Below, piece after piece: positions 50,258-59,102 of a DNA stretch of 64,000 nucleotides. The notes below the pieces were generated by a model. The model saw nothing but the letters and a program-made list of their open reading frames with translations. It had not been told where the DNA came from and searched no databases. Location: assembly GCA_035714115.1 (NCBI GenBank), contig DASTMO010000020.1:1-64000 (forward strand), read 5' to 3'. This stretch comes from CAMAVH01 sp035714115. Lineage in GTDB: Bacteria; Pseudomonadota; Alphaproteobacteria; SMXQ01. Position numbers and translations under genes: made by a program. Within the stretch, counting starts at the first letter, position 1, and each line of letters begins with the position of its first letter.

Positions 50258-51619
50258 TTAAGGCAGCGCCGGCGCGGGCTTCGGCTCGGTCTGCGCTAAA
50301 GCCGCTTCCGCCGTTCTTTCCTGACGGCGTCCCAGCCACCAGGACAGCGCGATCCAGACCGCCGAGATCGGCACCGCGACGGCGGAAATGCCGGCCATGG
50401 CGAGACCCAGTGTGCCCATGAGGGCGTAGGACCAGCTGCCGATCTGATCGCCGGCGCGATAGACCGCTGTGTCGAGGAAGCTCTTGGCCTTGTACTTGTC
50501 CTCGCGCGTGACCGTGGTGAAGAGCAATTCGCGCGCCGGGCGGGCGAAGGCGAAGTTGCTGACGCGGCGCAGCACCTGCACGCCGACCAGGACGGCGATG
50601 GTCGGCGCCAAAGCCAGGGCGGCGAAGCCGAGCAGGCTAATGACGGGGAGCGCGATCAAAGTCACGGCGACGCCGAGGCTGCGCAGCGCCCGGCTGGTGC
50701 AGAAGATCTGCAACGCCAGGGTGAGCACGTTGACGATCAGATCGACGTTGGCGAAGAAGGCCGTTCGTTCGGCGCGGCTGGAGAAGGCCGTGCTGACGAT
50801 GTCGGCTTGCTGGAAGTAGAGGAATGTCGACGTAATCGCGTAGAGCAGCATGATGCCGCCGATGCCCGACAGGTATGGCGAGCGCAGCGTGTGCGTCAGC
50901 CCGGCCAGCACCGAGCCGCCGAGCGGCGTTTCCTGATCCTTGCCGCGCTCTGCCGGGGTGCGGTTGAAGCCGTCGCTGAGGCGCGACAGCCGCCGCACCG
51001 CTAGCACACCGATCTCCAAGAGCGCGATCGAGACGAACATCAGGTAGTTCTGGCCGATGGCTTCGACCAGCGTCGAGGTGATCGTCGAGCCGAGGATCGC
51101 GCCCATCGTCGCGCCGGCCGACAGGAAGCCGAACAGACGTTTGCCTTGGCCCGAATCAAAGACGTCGACGATAAAGGCCCAGAAGATCGAGACGACGAAC
51201 AGGTTGAAGACCGAGGCCCAGATGAAGAAGACGCGGCCCATCCAGACGTGATGCTCCGCCGGCGACAGTTCGAGATAGAGGGCGAAGAACAGCAAGTTCG
51301 CCATGAAGAAGCGGTAGGTGACGGTGATGAAGGTCCGTCGCGGCAGTTTCTTCACCAGGGCGGAGAACAACGGATTGACCGCCAGCATCGCCACCAGGGT
51401 GCCGGTGAACAGCCAGGCGAGGTTGTTCACGCCGCCTTGCACGCCCATTTCGTCGCGGATCGGCCGCAGCACGTAATAGGAGCAGAGCACCGCGAAAATG
51501 AAGAGGCAGGACCAGAGCAGCGCCGCCACTTCGTTGGGGCGGACGTCGATGGTTTTGCGCAGCAGCCGGTGGACGGCTCCGCCTTGCGGCTCTTCCGCCA
51601 AGGGGTCAGAGGCCGTCAA
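50258..51619 (-). CDS. NTT-like (ATP/ADP-translocase-related) MFS carrier
   Basis: A 453-aa membrane protein with about 12 helices. Segments such as SYYVLRPIRDEMGVQGG, LPRRTFITVTYRFFMANLLF, FIWASVFNLFVVSIFWAF and ARELLFTTVTREDKYKAKSF match the bacterial NTP/NDP-exchange-like MFS family. Free-living relatives have unknown substrates, so nucleotide transport should not be assumed. The likely start is TTG at 51619, with GGAGG six bases upstream, inside the end of the aldo/keto reductase gene (14-bp overlap), which implies translational coupling. Confidence 0.82.
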   Translation of the reverse strand: MTASDPLAEEPQGGAVHRLLRKTIDVRPNEVAALLWSCLFIFAVLCSYYVLRPIRDEMGVQGGVNNLAWLFTGTLVAMLAVNPLFSALVKKLPRRTFITVTYRFFMANLLFFALYLELSPAEHHVWMGRVFFIWASVFNLFVVSIFWAFIVDVFDSGQGKRLFGFLSAGATMGAILGSTITSTLVEAIGQNYLMFVSIALLEIGVLAVRRLSRLSDGFNRTPAERGKDQETPLGGSVLAGLTHTLRSPYLSGIGGIMLLYAITSTFLYFQQADIVSTAFSSRAERTAFFANVDLIVNVLTLALQIFCTSRALRSLGVAVTLIALPVISLLGFAALALAPTIAVLVGVQVLRRVSNFAFARPARELLFTTVTREDKYKAKSFLDTAVYRAGDQIGSWSYALMGTLGLAMAGISAVAVPISAVWIALSWWLGRRQERTAEAALAQTEPKPAPALP

Positions 51620-52523
51620 TGAAGGCCTCCATGCGCTTGCGCATCGCCGCGTCCGGCAGGCGGCCTTGCGCCGCGCCGATGTTGTCGGTGACATATTCGG
51701 CGCGGGCCATGCCGGGCACGGCGCAGGTCACGGCCTCGTGCGAGACGAGATATTTGAGGAAGAACTGCGCCCAGCTCTTGCAGTCGAATTCGGCGGCCCA
51801 GTCGGGCAGAGGCTTGCCTTGCACGGCGCCGAATAGGCGGCTGCGGCCGAAGGGCAGGTTGATCATCACTGCCATGCCGCGATCCTTGGCGAGCGGGATC
51901 ACGCGCTCGGCCGCGTTGCGGTTGTCGAGCGCGTAGTCGACCTGGATGAAGTCGAGCGTCTCGCGCTTCATCATGGCTTCGAAATCGCCGTATTGGTTGT
52001 CGAACGAGGTGGTGCAGCCGACATAGCGGATGCGGCCGGCCTGCTTGAGCGCGCGCAACGTCGCGAGATGGATCTCCGTGTCGCGCAGATTGTGCACAGC
52101 GATCAGATCGATCTTATCGGTGCGCAAACGCTTGAAAGATTGCTCGATCTGCGCGACGCCGGCCTCGCGGCCGCTGATGCTGACCTTGGTCGCGAGGAAC
52201 AGTCCGGTGCGGCTCTTCTGCTCGTCGAGAATGCGGCCGACGACCTCTTCGGCGGTGCCGTAGGTCGGCGAGCTGTCGATCACCGTCGCGCCGACCTCCT
52301 TGAACTTGGCAAGCGTCTCGCGCAGCGGCGGCAGATCGGCGTCTGACTTGACCTCTTCGTAGCGCCGCGCGGTGCCGACGCCGACGACCGGGATCATTTC
52401 CCCGCTCGACGGAATGGCTTTGCGAATCAGGTTCGCACTCTGCGCGCTCAGGCGAACGGGCGCCAGGGCGGCCATGCCGATGGCGGCCGTGCCGAGCAGC
52501 AGGCCGCGACGTGTCATCTCCAT
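51606..52523 (-). CDS. Tat-exported aldo/keto reductase family protein
   Basis: A 305-aa protein with a short twin-arginine signal, TRRGLLLGTAAIGMAALAPV, at the very start. An AKR barrel follows with the tetrad: Asp in ATVIDSSPTYGTAEEV, Tyr in the same segment, Lys in FLATKVSISG and His in IAVHNLRD. NADPH-dependent catalysis outside the cytoplasm is unusual, so the bound cofactor may be inserted before Tat export, as in other Tat-targeted oxidoreductases. The overlap with the NTT-like transporter gene suggests joint function. Confidence 0.86.
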   Translation of the reverse strand: MEMTRRGLLLGTAAIGMAALAPVRLSAQSANLIRKAIPSSGEMIPVVGVGTARRYEEVKSDADLPPLRETLAKFKEVGATVIDSSPTYGTAEEVVGRILDEQKSRTGLFLATKVSISGREAGVAQIEQSFKRLRTDKIDLIAVHNLRDTEIHLATLRALKQAGRIRYVGCTTSFDNQYGDFEAMMKRETLDFIQVDYALDNRNAAERVIPLAKDRGMAVMINLPFGRSRLFGAVQGKPLPDWAAEFDCKSWAQFFLKYLVSHEAVTCAVPGMARAEYVTDNIGAAQGRLPDAAMRKRMEAFIDGL

Positions 52524-52668
52524 CTCAATCCCCCATCAAGGCTTTTTATGAAAGGTAGGTGACAACGGGGCCGAGGCATTGGCAATGGACTTTGCAGGCG
52601 CGCCGGGCCTTTTCACGCGAGCGTGACGGCTCCTCTGCAAGACCAAGCCGAACGGGCGCTGCGAGATA

Positions 52669-52700
52669 GAAAAAGGGCGGTGGATCGCTCCACCGCCCTT
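52669..52700 (-). terminator. intrinsic terminator of pckG
   Basis: Stem AAGGGCGGTGGA/TCCACCGCCCTT with a TCGC tetraloop, followed on the minus strand by TTTCTATC. It lies about 40 bp after the pckG stop. Confidence 0.87.
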
Positions 52701-52740
52701 CACGATTCGTTATGGCAGAAAGCTCTGTGCTTATCGAGCT

Positions 52741-54582
52741 TCAGCCCACGGCCTTGCGCTTCTCGCCCGACTCGAGACGCTGCACCAGCGCCTCATATTC
52801 TTTCCACAGCTCAGGCGGCAGCTTGTCGCCGAAGATCTTGTAGCCTTCGGGGATCAGCGCCGCTTCTTCCTTCCACACCTCGGTGTCGACGGTGAGCAGG
52901 AGATCGAGCTGCTCGTCGGTCAGGTCGAGGCCCGACACGTCGAGCGCCTCCTTGGTCGGCAGGCGGCCGATCGGGGTCTCCTGCGCGGCGGCGGTGCCGT
53001 CGAGACGCTCGCAGATCCACTTCAGAACGCGGCTGTTGTCGCCGAAGCCCGGCCACACGAACTTGCCCGCCTTATCCTTGCGGAACCAGTTCACGAAGTA
53101 GATGCGCGGCAGCTTGTCGGCGGCGGTCTTCTTGCCGGTCTTGAGCCAATGGCCGAAATAGTCGGCCATGTTGTAGCCGCAGAACGGCAGCATGGCGAAC
53201 GGGTCGCGGCGGATCTCGCCGACCTTGTTCTCGGCCGCCGCCGTGCCTTCCGAGGCGACGTTGGAGGCGAGGAACACGCCGTGTTGCCAATCGAAGGCTT
53301 CGGTGACGAGCGGCACCGCGGTGGCGCGGCGGCCGCCGAACAGGATGGCCGAGATCGGCACGCCCTTCGGGTCGTTCCACTCCGGCGCGATGTTCGGGCA
53401 CTGGCTGGCCGGCACGGTGAAGCGCGCGTTCGGATGGGCGGCGGCGGTGCCTTTTTCCGGCGACCAAGGATTGCCCTTCCAATCGGTCAGGCCGGCCGGC
53501 GGCTCCTTCGTCAGGCCTTCCCACCAGACGTCGTTGTCCGGCGTGAGGGCGACATTGGTGTAGACCGTGTTGGCATAGAGCGCGTCGATGGCGTTTTTGT
53601 TGGTCTTCGGGCTGGTGCCCGGCGCGACGCCGAACAGGCCGAATTCCGGATTGATCGCGTAGAGACGGCCATCTTGGCCGTAACGCATCCAGCAGATGTC
53701 GTCGCCGATCATCTCGGCCTTCCAGCCGGGGATCGTCGGCTGCAGCATGGCGAGGTTGGTCTTGCCGCAAGCGCTCGGGAAGGCGGCGGCGATGTAGCGC
53801 ACGACGCCCTTGGGCGAGGTGAGCTTCAAGATCAACATGTGCTCGGCGAACCAGCCTTCGTCGCGCGCCATCACCGAGGCGATGCGCAGCGCGTAGCACT
53901 TCTTGCCGAGGAGGGCGTTGCCGCCGTAGCCCGAGCCGTAGGACCAGATCTCGCGCGTCTCGGGATAGTGCACGATGTACTTGGTCTCGTTGCACGGCCA
54001 GGCGACGTCCTTCTCGCCGGGCTTCAGCGGCGCGCCGAGCGTGTGCACGGCCGGCACGAAGAAGCCGTCGGTGCCGAGCTGGTCGAGCGCGGCCTTGCCC
54101 ATGCGCGTCATGATGCGCATCGAGGCGGCGACATAGGCGCTGTCGGTGATCTCGACGCCGAGCGCGCTGATCTTCGAGCCGATCGGGCCCATGCAGAAGG
54201 GCACGACGTACATCGTGCGGCCCTTCATGCAGCCGTCGAACAGCGGGGCCAGCGTCTTGCGCATCTCGGCCGGCGCCATCCAGTTGTTGGTCGGGCCGGC
54301 GTCTTCCTGCTTCTCGGAGCAGATGTAGGTGCGGCTCTCGACGCGGGCGACGTCGCGCGGGTCGGAGGCGGCGTAATAGGAATTGGGACGCTTGTCCGCG
54401 TTCAGCTCGCGCAGCGTGCCGGTGGCGAGCAGACGATCGACCAGGAGGTTGTACTCGGCATCCGAGCCGTCGCACCAATGCACGCTGTGGGGCTTGGTGA
54501 TGGCGGCGATCTCGGCCACCCAGTCCACCAGCTTCTTATGATTGGTCGGCGCGGGGCTGAGGCCCGGAACGGAGGTCGTCAT
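52741..54582 (-). CDS. pckG: phosphoenolpyruvate carboxykinase (GTP)
   Basis: A 613-aa GTP-dependent PEPCK that converts oxaloacetate to PEP for gluconeogenesis. The kinase-1a P-loop FPSACGKTNLAML with the hyperreactive Cys and the kinase-2 segment DDICWMRYG identify the GTP class, distinct from the shorter ATP-dependent PckA typical of many alphaproteobacteria. The C-terminal KNKVGEIRRDPFAMLPFCGY block (ENKVGEIRRDPFAMLPFCGY in this protein) is also family-typical. It is a single gene with its own terminator and a 528-bp upstream region. Confidence 0.96.
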   Translation of the reverse strand: MTTSVPGLSPAPTNHKKLVDWVAEIAAITKPHSVHWCDGSDAEYNLLVDRLLATGTLRELNADKRPNSYYAASDPRDVARVESRTYICSEKQEDAGPTNNWMAPAEMRKTLAPLFDGCMKGRTMYVVPFCMGPIGSKISALGVEITDSAYVAASMRIMTRMGKAALDQLGTDGFFVPAVHTLGAPLKPGEKDVAWPCNETKYIVHYPETREIWSYGSGYGGNALLGKKCYALRIASVMARDEGWFAEHMLILKLTSPKGVVRYIAAAFPSACGKTNLAMLQPTIPGWKAEMIGDDICWMRYGQDGRLYAINPEFGLFGVAPGTSPKTNKNAIDALYANTVYTNVALTPDNDVWWEGLTKEPPAGLTDWKGNPWSPEKGTAAAHPNARFTVPASQCPNIAPEWNDPKGVPISAILFGGRRATAVPLVTEAFDWQHGVFLASNVASEGTAAAENKVGEIRRDPFAMLPFCGYNMADYFGHWLKTGKKTAADKLPRIYFVNWFRKDKAGKFVWPGFGDNSRVLKWICERLDGTAAAQETPIGRLPTKEALDVSGLDLTDEQLDLLLTVDTEVWKEEAALIPEGYKIFGDKLPPELWKEYEALVQRLESGEKRKAVG

Positions 54583-55110
54583 TAACGCAGGTCTCCTAGA
54601 CTGAAAAGCAATGGCCGGACGGCGCTTTGTCGCCTCGCCCCGTCCGGTCCGGGGCTAAAAAGCACGGCGCTGCCGCTGGCGTCAACGGACAGCAACGCAG
54701 ACCTGACATAACCGAAAATGGCGGCTGACGGCTGCCTCTCGGTCCGATTCGGTTCTCTCTGGCAGTCGTCGCGCAAGTCCATGACATACGGGCAGCAAAC
54801 ACCAGATTCAAGAACCATTCGCAATGGTCATTTTAGAAGCAAAAACTGGGCGTTAGGCCGGTCTCTGCAAAGAGCGCAACGCCGTCCGGGCGAGCAAGGT
54901 CCGCGCTCGCCGAGGTTTTCCACAGTCATGGCCAATCGTGGCCGAAAATGGGATGGCGTTTCATCCACAGGAAAAATTTTTTGCTGCATTGCAGCATGGG
55001 GGCCGGGCCGGCGGGTTCGACAAAGGCGAATGAGTGAGTTTCGCAGTCCTTCGTTCCTGCGCCCCGTCTTCGCATGCTAAGGGCAATCAACGAACAATCA
55101 GAAGAAGCGC
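54583..55110. other. 528-bp intergenic region between pckG and a divergent MFS gene
   Basis: No convincing gene: short frames here have poor starts and atypical codon use. The region should hold the promoters of pckG (minus) and the MFS gene (plus). The only distinct signal I see is a perfect dyad, TGCTGCATTGCAGCA, at 54982-54996. Confidence 0.6.
54982..54996. promoter_or_regulatory. perfect dyad TGCTGCA-T-TGCAGCA, candidate operator
   Basis: A 15-bp symmetrical site preceded by AAAAATTTTT. The CTGC-N3-GCAG core resembles sites described for PhaR, the regulator of polyhydroxyalkanoate genes. No pha gene is adjacent, so the regulator is uncertain. Confidence 0.4.
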
Positions 55111-56550
55111 ATGTCTCAGCCTGGCTCTTCCCCCGCCGACGCGACTCCCGCCACTTATGCGGACCTCTTTCGCGGCGGCCGGGCGATCTACACGGTGATG
55201 ATCATTCTCGGCGTGATCGTCCACGCCCTGCAGATTCTCGTCATGGCCATCATCATGCCGACGGTGGTGGCCGATATCGGCGGCGCGTCCTTCTACACCT
55301 GGGCGTCGATGCTCTATGCCGTCGGCGCGATTCTCGGCGCGGCGGCCATGGGGCCGGTCTGGCGCAAGTTCGGCCGCCGCAACGGCATGGCGCTGGCGGG
55401 GCTTGGCTTCATCGTCACTGCCATCGCCTGCGCCCTGGCGCCCGACATGGGCTCGCTGGTTGCCGCGCGCGGCCTGCAGGGCTTCTGCGGCGGGCTCGTG
55501 GTCGGCGGCAGCATGGATCTGGTGAGCGCGTTCTTCGCCGGCACCCAGCGCGCGCGCATCCTGTCGATCTATCAGAGCACCTGGATGGTGGCGCAGCTGC
55601 TCGGGCCGGTGGTCGGCGGCGGCTTCGCCGACTTCGGCTGGTGGCGCGGCTCGTTTTGGACGATGCTGATCTTCCTCATTCCATTCAACCTGATGGTCTG
55701 GCTGCGGGTGCCGAAACACAGCCCGCTGACCGGCAAGGCGGCGACGGCCAGCTTCCCGGCCATGCGTTTCATGCTGCTCAGCCTCGGCGTGCTCGCCATC
55801 GCCGGCGCGGGACCGGCCGACTCCAATCTGTTGCGCGCCGCTTTCATCCTCGTCGGCGTCGCGCTGGTCTGGCAGGCTTTCCGGCTCGATTCGCGCTCGG
55901 ACAACCGGCTTTATCCGGCGGGGCTGCTGTCGCTGCGCTCGCCGGTCGGCCTGGCGCTCTGGATTATGTTCGTCGCCGGTCTGACGCAGACCGGCATTAC
56001 CCTGTTCCTGCCGCTGCTCTTGCAGGTCGCTTATGGCGTGACGCCGCTGCTGATCAGCTATTTGACGATCCTGATCTCCGCCGGCTGGACCGTCGGCACT
56101 TTTTTCGTCGCTGGACTTACGGGGCGGCCCGAGGCAATCACGCTGCAGAGCGGACCGTTGATGATGCTGGGCGGCGCGTCGGCGCTGGTCGTCGGCACTT
56201 GGCTGATGTCGCTGCCGCTGCTCACGGCGGCCGCCTGCATTTACGGCCTCGGCATCGGCATTCATCACGTCAATCTCTCCTCGCGCACCATGGCCTTCGC
56301 GCTGCCCGGCGAGGAAAGCATCACCGCATCGGCGCTGCCGTCGATCCGCTCGCTCGGCACCGCCTTCGGCGCCGCGACGTCAGGCCTTGTCGCCAACATG
56401 GCCGGCCTCGGCGCTTCGCGCGACGCCGAAACGGTGAGCCACGCTGCGGCGATGGTCTTCGCCGTGGGATTGGTGCCGTTGATCTGCGCAGCGCTGTTCA
56501 TGGCGCGTTTTATCGCCAAGGGCGCTCCGCCGGCGACGGCGAAGGCTTAA
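55111..56550 (+). CDS. MFS transporter (DHA2-like drug/solute:H+ antiporter)
   Basis: A 479-aa major facilitator with about 14 hydrophobic segments. N-terminal VHALQILVMAIIMPTVVADI is typical of the DHA2 group, followed by loop 2-3 GPVWRKFGRRNGM and motif C-like GPVVGGGFADFGWWRG. It probably exports hydrophobic compounds by proton exchange. It starts at ATG and is followed 46 bp later by an amidase gene on the same strand. Confidence 0.88.
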   Translation: MSQPGSSPADATPATYADLFRGGRAIYTVMIILGVIVHALQILVMAIIMPTVVADIGGASFYTWASMLYAVGAILGAAAMGPVWRKFGRRNGMALAGLGFIVTAIACALAPDMGSLVAARGLQGFCGGLVVGGSMDLVSAFFAGTQRARILSIYQSTWMVAQLLGPVVGGGFADFGWWRGSFWTMLIFLIPFNLMVWLRVPKHSPLTGKAATASFPAMRFMLLSLGVLAIAGAGPADSNLLRAAFILVGVALVWQAFRLDSRSDNRLYPAGLLSLRSPVGLALWIMFVAGLTQTGITLFLPLLLQVAYGVTPLLISYLTILISAGWTVGTFFVAGLTGRPEAITLQSGPLMMLGGASALVVGTWLMSLPLLTAAACIYGLGIGIHHVNLSSRTMAFALPGEESITASALPSIRSLGTAFGAATSGLVANMAGLGASRDAETVSHAAAMVFAVGLVPLICAALFMARFIAKGAPPATAKA

Positions 56551-56596
56551 GCCTCGTCGCTCGACTTGCGCGCGGTCGGAAGACTAGACTGTGAAT

Positions 56597-57946
56597 ATGA
56601 GCAGCCCAGCGTACAAACCGCAGCTTCGCCCTTATCTCGCCGCCACGGAAGCCTTCGTTCTCGGCAAGGACAGTCCGCGCGCCTTTCTCGAACGCTGCCT
56701 GGAGGTGATGGCGGCGATCGAGCCGGAGGTGCAGGCTTTCGAGGCGACGAACCTCGAGGCCGCGCGGGCCGCCGCAGATGCGGCGAGCGGGCGCTGGGCC
56801 GAAGGCCATCCGATCTCGCCGATCGACGGCATGCCGGTGGGCGTGAAGGACATCATCGAGACGGCGGATATGCCGACCGGCATGGGCTCGCCACTGTTCG
56901 CCGATTACCAGCCGCGCCACGATTCGGCATCGGTGCGCGCCTTGCGCGAGGCCGGAGCGGTCATCGTCGGCAAGACGGTGACGACCGAGTTCGCCGCCAC
57001 CGAACCGGGCAAGACGCGCAATCCCTTCGACATCACCCGCACGCCGGGCGGCTCGAGCAGCGGCTCGGCCGCGGCGGTGGGGGCAGGGGTGCTCAGCGCG
57101 GCGCTCGGCACGCAAGTGGTCGGCTCCATCATCCGCCCGTCGAGCTATTGCGGCGCTTTCGGCTTCAAGCCCAGCCTCGGCGCGATCAATCGCGGCGGCA
57201 GCCTCGATTTCTTGAGCCAGAGCGTGCAGGGCGTCATCGGCGCCAGCCTGGAAGACACCTGGGCAGTCGCCTATGGCGTGGCGGCGCGCGCGGGCGGCGA
57301 TCCCGGATATGACGGTTTGATCGGTCCGGCCTCGCTGCCCAGCCTGCGCGCGCCCAAGCGCCTCGCGCTCTTGGAAACGCCGGGCTGGGAATTGGCGGAG
57401 GACGCCGCCAAGGCCGCTTTGATGAATGCCGTCGACATGATCGCGGCGACAGGCGTCGAGATCGTCACGCGCAAGCAGGATTCCGAGCTCGATTATATGG
57501 AGCGCGCATTGCGCGAGGCGTTCGAGCTGACGCGCCGCATCAACGCTTTCGAATCGCGCTGGCCGCTGAACGTCTTTTTCCAGCAGGACCAATACAAGCT
57601 GAGCAAGGCGATGCGCGACCGCCTCGTGCAGGCCTTGACGATCAAGCCCGAGCAGCATCGCGACGCGCTGAAACGCCGCGCCACCATCCGCGCGCAATAT
57701 GCGGCACTGATGGAGCGTTTCGACGGCTGCATCACACTGTCGGCCACTGGCCCGGCGCCGCGCGGCACATTGACCGGCGATCCGATCTTCGCCGTGCCGG
57801 GCTCCATGCTTGGCGCGCCGGCCCTGTCGCTGCCGCTGTTCGCGGTCGACGGCCTGCCGCTCGGACTGCAATTGCTCGGCGTGGCCGGTGGCGACGCGGC
57901 GGTTTTTTCAATCGCCGGATGCCTGCTGGGCATCTTGCAGCCTTAG
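56597..57946 (+). CDS. amidase-signature-family hydrolase
   Basis: A 449-aa amidase. The catalytic Lys is in MPVGVKDIIE (residue about 83), the cis-Ser/Ser nucleophile in TPGGSSSGSAAAVGAG and LGTQVVGSIIRPSSYCGAFG (usual TDTGGSIR replaced by TQVVGSIIR). It hydrolyses an amide; the substrate is unknown. Replacement of the Gly-Gly before the nucleophile by Val-Gly is unusual and may affect activity. An in-frame GTG lies six bases upstream. It may be cotranscribed with the MFS gene before it and the binding-protein gene after it. Confidence 0.86.
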   Translation: MSSPAYKPQLRPYLAATEAFVLGKDSPRAFLERCLEVMAAIEPEVQAFEATNLEAARAAADAASGRWAEGHPISPIDGMPVGVKDIIETADMPTGMGSPLFADYQPRHDSASVRALREAGAVIVGKTVTTEFAATEPGKTRNPFDITRTPGGSSSGSAAAVGAGVLSAALGTQVVGSIIRPSSYCGAFGFKPSLGAINRGGSLDFLSQSVQGVIGASLEDTWAVAYGVAARAGGDPGYDGLIGPASLPSLRAPKRLALLETPGWELAEDAAKAALMNAVDMIAATGVEIVTRKQDSELDYMERALREAFELTRRINAFESRWPLNVFFQQDQYKLSKAMRDRLVQALTIKPEQHRDALKRRATIRAQYAALMERFDGCITLSATGPAPRGTLTGDPIFAVPGSMLGAPALSLPLFAVDGLPLGLQLLGVAGGDAAVFSIAGCLLGILQP

Positions 57947-57999
57947 CCTTTTCCTGGCCTATTGCAGCCTACACCCATCGCTGACGGAGCTTCCGCGAT

Positions 58000-58923
58000 A
58001 TGAAACTCGCCGTGCCCGATCTCATCTCGAATTCCTATTTCCCGGCTGTCGCCGCCGTCGAACTCGGCTTCTTCGCCAAAGAGGGGCTCGATGTCGAATT
58101 CGAGATGATCTTTCCGGTCGATCGGGCCTATCGCGAGCTGCGTGACGGCAACATCCACTTCGTCGGCGGCTCCTCGCATTCGGCGCTCGCCGCCTTTCCC
58201 GAATGGCAAGGCGTCAAACTGCTCTGCGCCCAAGCGCAAGGGATGTACTGGTTCCTCGTCATGCGCGCCGATCTGAAGGCTGCGCGCGGCGATCTGTCGG
58301 TGGTGAAGGGCAAGAGTATCGGCGCCGCGCCCTGGGTCGAGATGGGCCTGCGCGGCCTGTTGAAGGCCGGCGGCATCGATATCGCGCGCGACAAGGTCAC
58401 CATCGCTCCGGTGCCGGGCGCGGTCGGCGCGGGCGTGAACTTCGGCGTCACGGCGGCCAAGGCGCTGGCCGAGGGCAAGATCGACGGCTTCTGGGCCAAT
58501 GGCATGGGCACGGAGGTGGCGGTCAAAAGCGGCGCCGGCACGGTGGTGCTCGACGTGCGGCGCGGCGACGGCCCGAAGGAGTGCTTCGACTACACCATGG
58601 CCTCGCTTGCCACGACGGAAGCGTTGATCCAGGCCAATCCCAAGCTGGCCGGCGCGGCGGTGCGCGCGATCAAGCAGACCCACGCGGCCCTCAAAGCCGA
58701 TCCGTCGCTCGCCACCAAGGTCGGGCAGAAACATTTCCCGGCCTCCGAAGCGGAGTTGATCGCTGAACTGATCCGCCGCGATCTGCCCTATTACGATCCG
58801 GTGATTTCCGAGAGCTTCGTCGCCGGCATGAACGCCTTCTCGCGCGACATCGGCATCCTCAAGGGCTCGCCGAGCTACGACGATGTCGTGTCGAAAGACG
58901 CGCGCGCCCACTGGGGCGCATAA
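58000..58923 (+). CDS. NMT1/THI5-like substrate-binding protein without signal peptide
   Basis: A 307-aa ABC-type periplasmic-binding fold. It begins directly with MKLAVPDLISNSYFPAVAAV, the first strand of the mature fold, then ELGFFAKEGLDVEFE, HFVGGSSHSALAAF and a C-terminal helical region. Relatives bind sulfonates, nitrate, thiamin precursors or aromatic acids. No signal peptide precedes it, and no ABC permease or ATPase gene is near, so it may be a cytoplasmic binding domain or its real start was lost. Its last about 35 bp are repeated twice more downstream. Confidence 0.8.
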   Translation: MKLAVPDLISNSYFPAVAAVELGFFAKEGLDVEFEMIFPVDRAYRELRDGNIHFVGGSSHSALAAFPEWQGVKLLCAQAQGMYWFLVMRADLKAARGDLSVVKGKSIGAAPWVEMGLRGLLKAGGIDIARDKVTIAPVPGAVGAGVNFGVTAAKALAEGKIDGFWANGMGTEVAVKSGAGTVVLDVRRGDGPKECFDYTMASLATTEALIQANPKLAGAAVRAIKQTHAALKADPSLATKVGQKHFPASEAELIAELIRRDLPYYDPVISESFVAGMNAFSRDIGILKGSPSYDDVVSKDARAHWGA

Positions 58924-59002
58924 AAGCTGTCGAAAGACGCGCGCGCCCACTGGGGCGCATAACAAACTGTCGAAAGACGCGCGGGCCCACTGGGGCGACT
59001 GA
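58889..59002 (+). repeat. three tandem 35-bp copies of the binding-protein gene's 3' end
   Basis: Copies at 58889-58923, 58928-58962 and 58968-59002 share TGTCGAAAGACGCGCG and CCCACTGGGGCG blocks, with spacers of 4 and 5 bp. Copy 1 is the gene's own end (Ser-Lys-Asp-Ala-Arg-Ala-His-Trp-Gly-Ala-stop). Copy 2 is identical; copy 3 has a changed centre and end (ACTGA instead of CATAA). Confidence 0.93.
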
Positions 59003-59102
59003 GCCACGACGGGCAAGCTCATCCTGGTCCCCTAGGCTTCGCCAAGGCATGGCCTTATAGTCTGGCCGGGCAGGATCGCCCGCGTCAGCCTCAGGTGCCG
59101 TC

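Noticed and set aside
50258..51619. True ATP/ADP translocase
   Set aside because: Such transport is typical of intracellular bacteria, and the rest of the window indicates a free-living organism; only family resemblance is supported.
58000..58923. Assignment as the thiamin-precursor binding protein ThiY
   Set aside because: No thiamin gene, no TPP riboswitch and no ThiXZ transporter are near; the NMT1/THI5 fold binds many ligands.
58889..59002. Three regularly spaced 35-bp repeats as a small CRISPR array
   Set aside because: The spacers are only 4-5 bp, and the repeat is simply the coding 3' end of the upstream gene.
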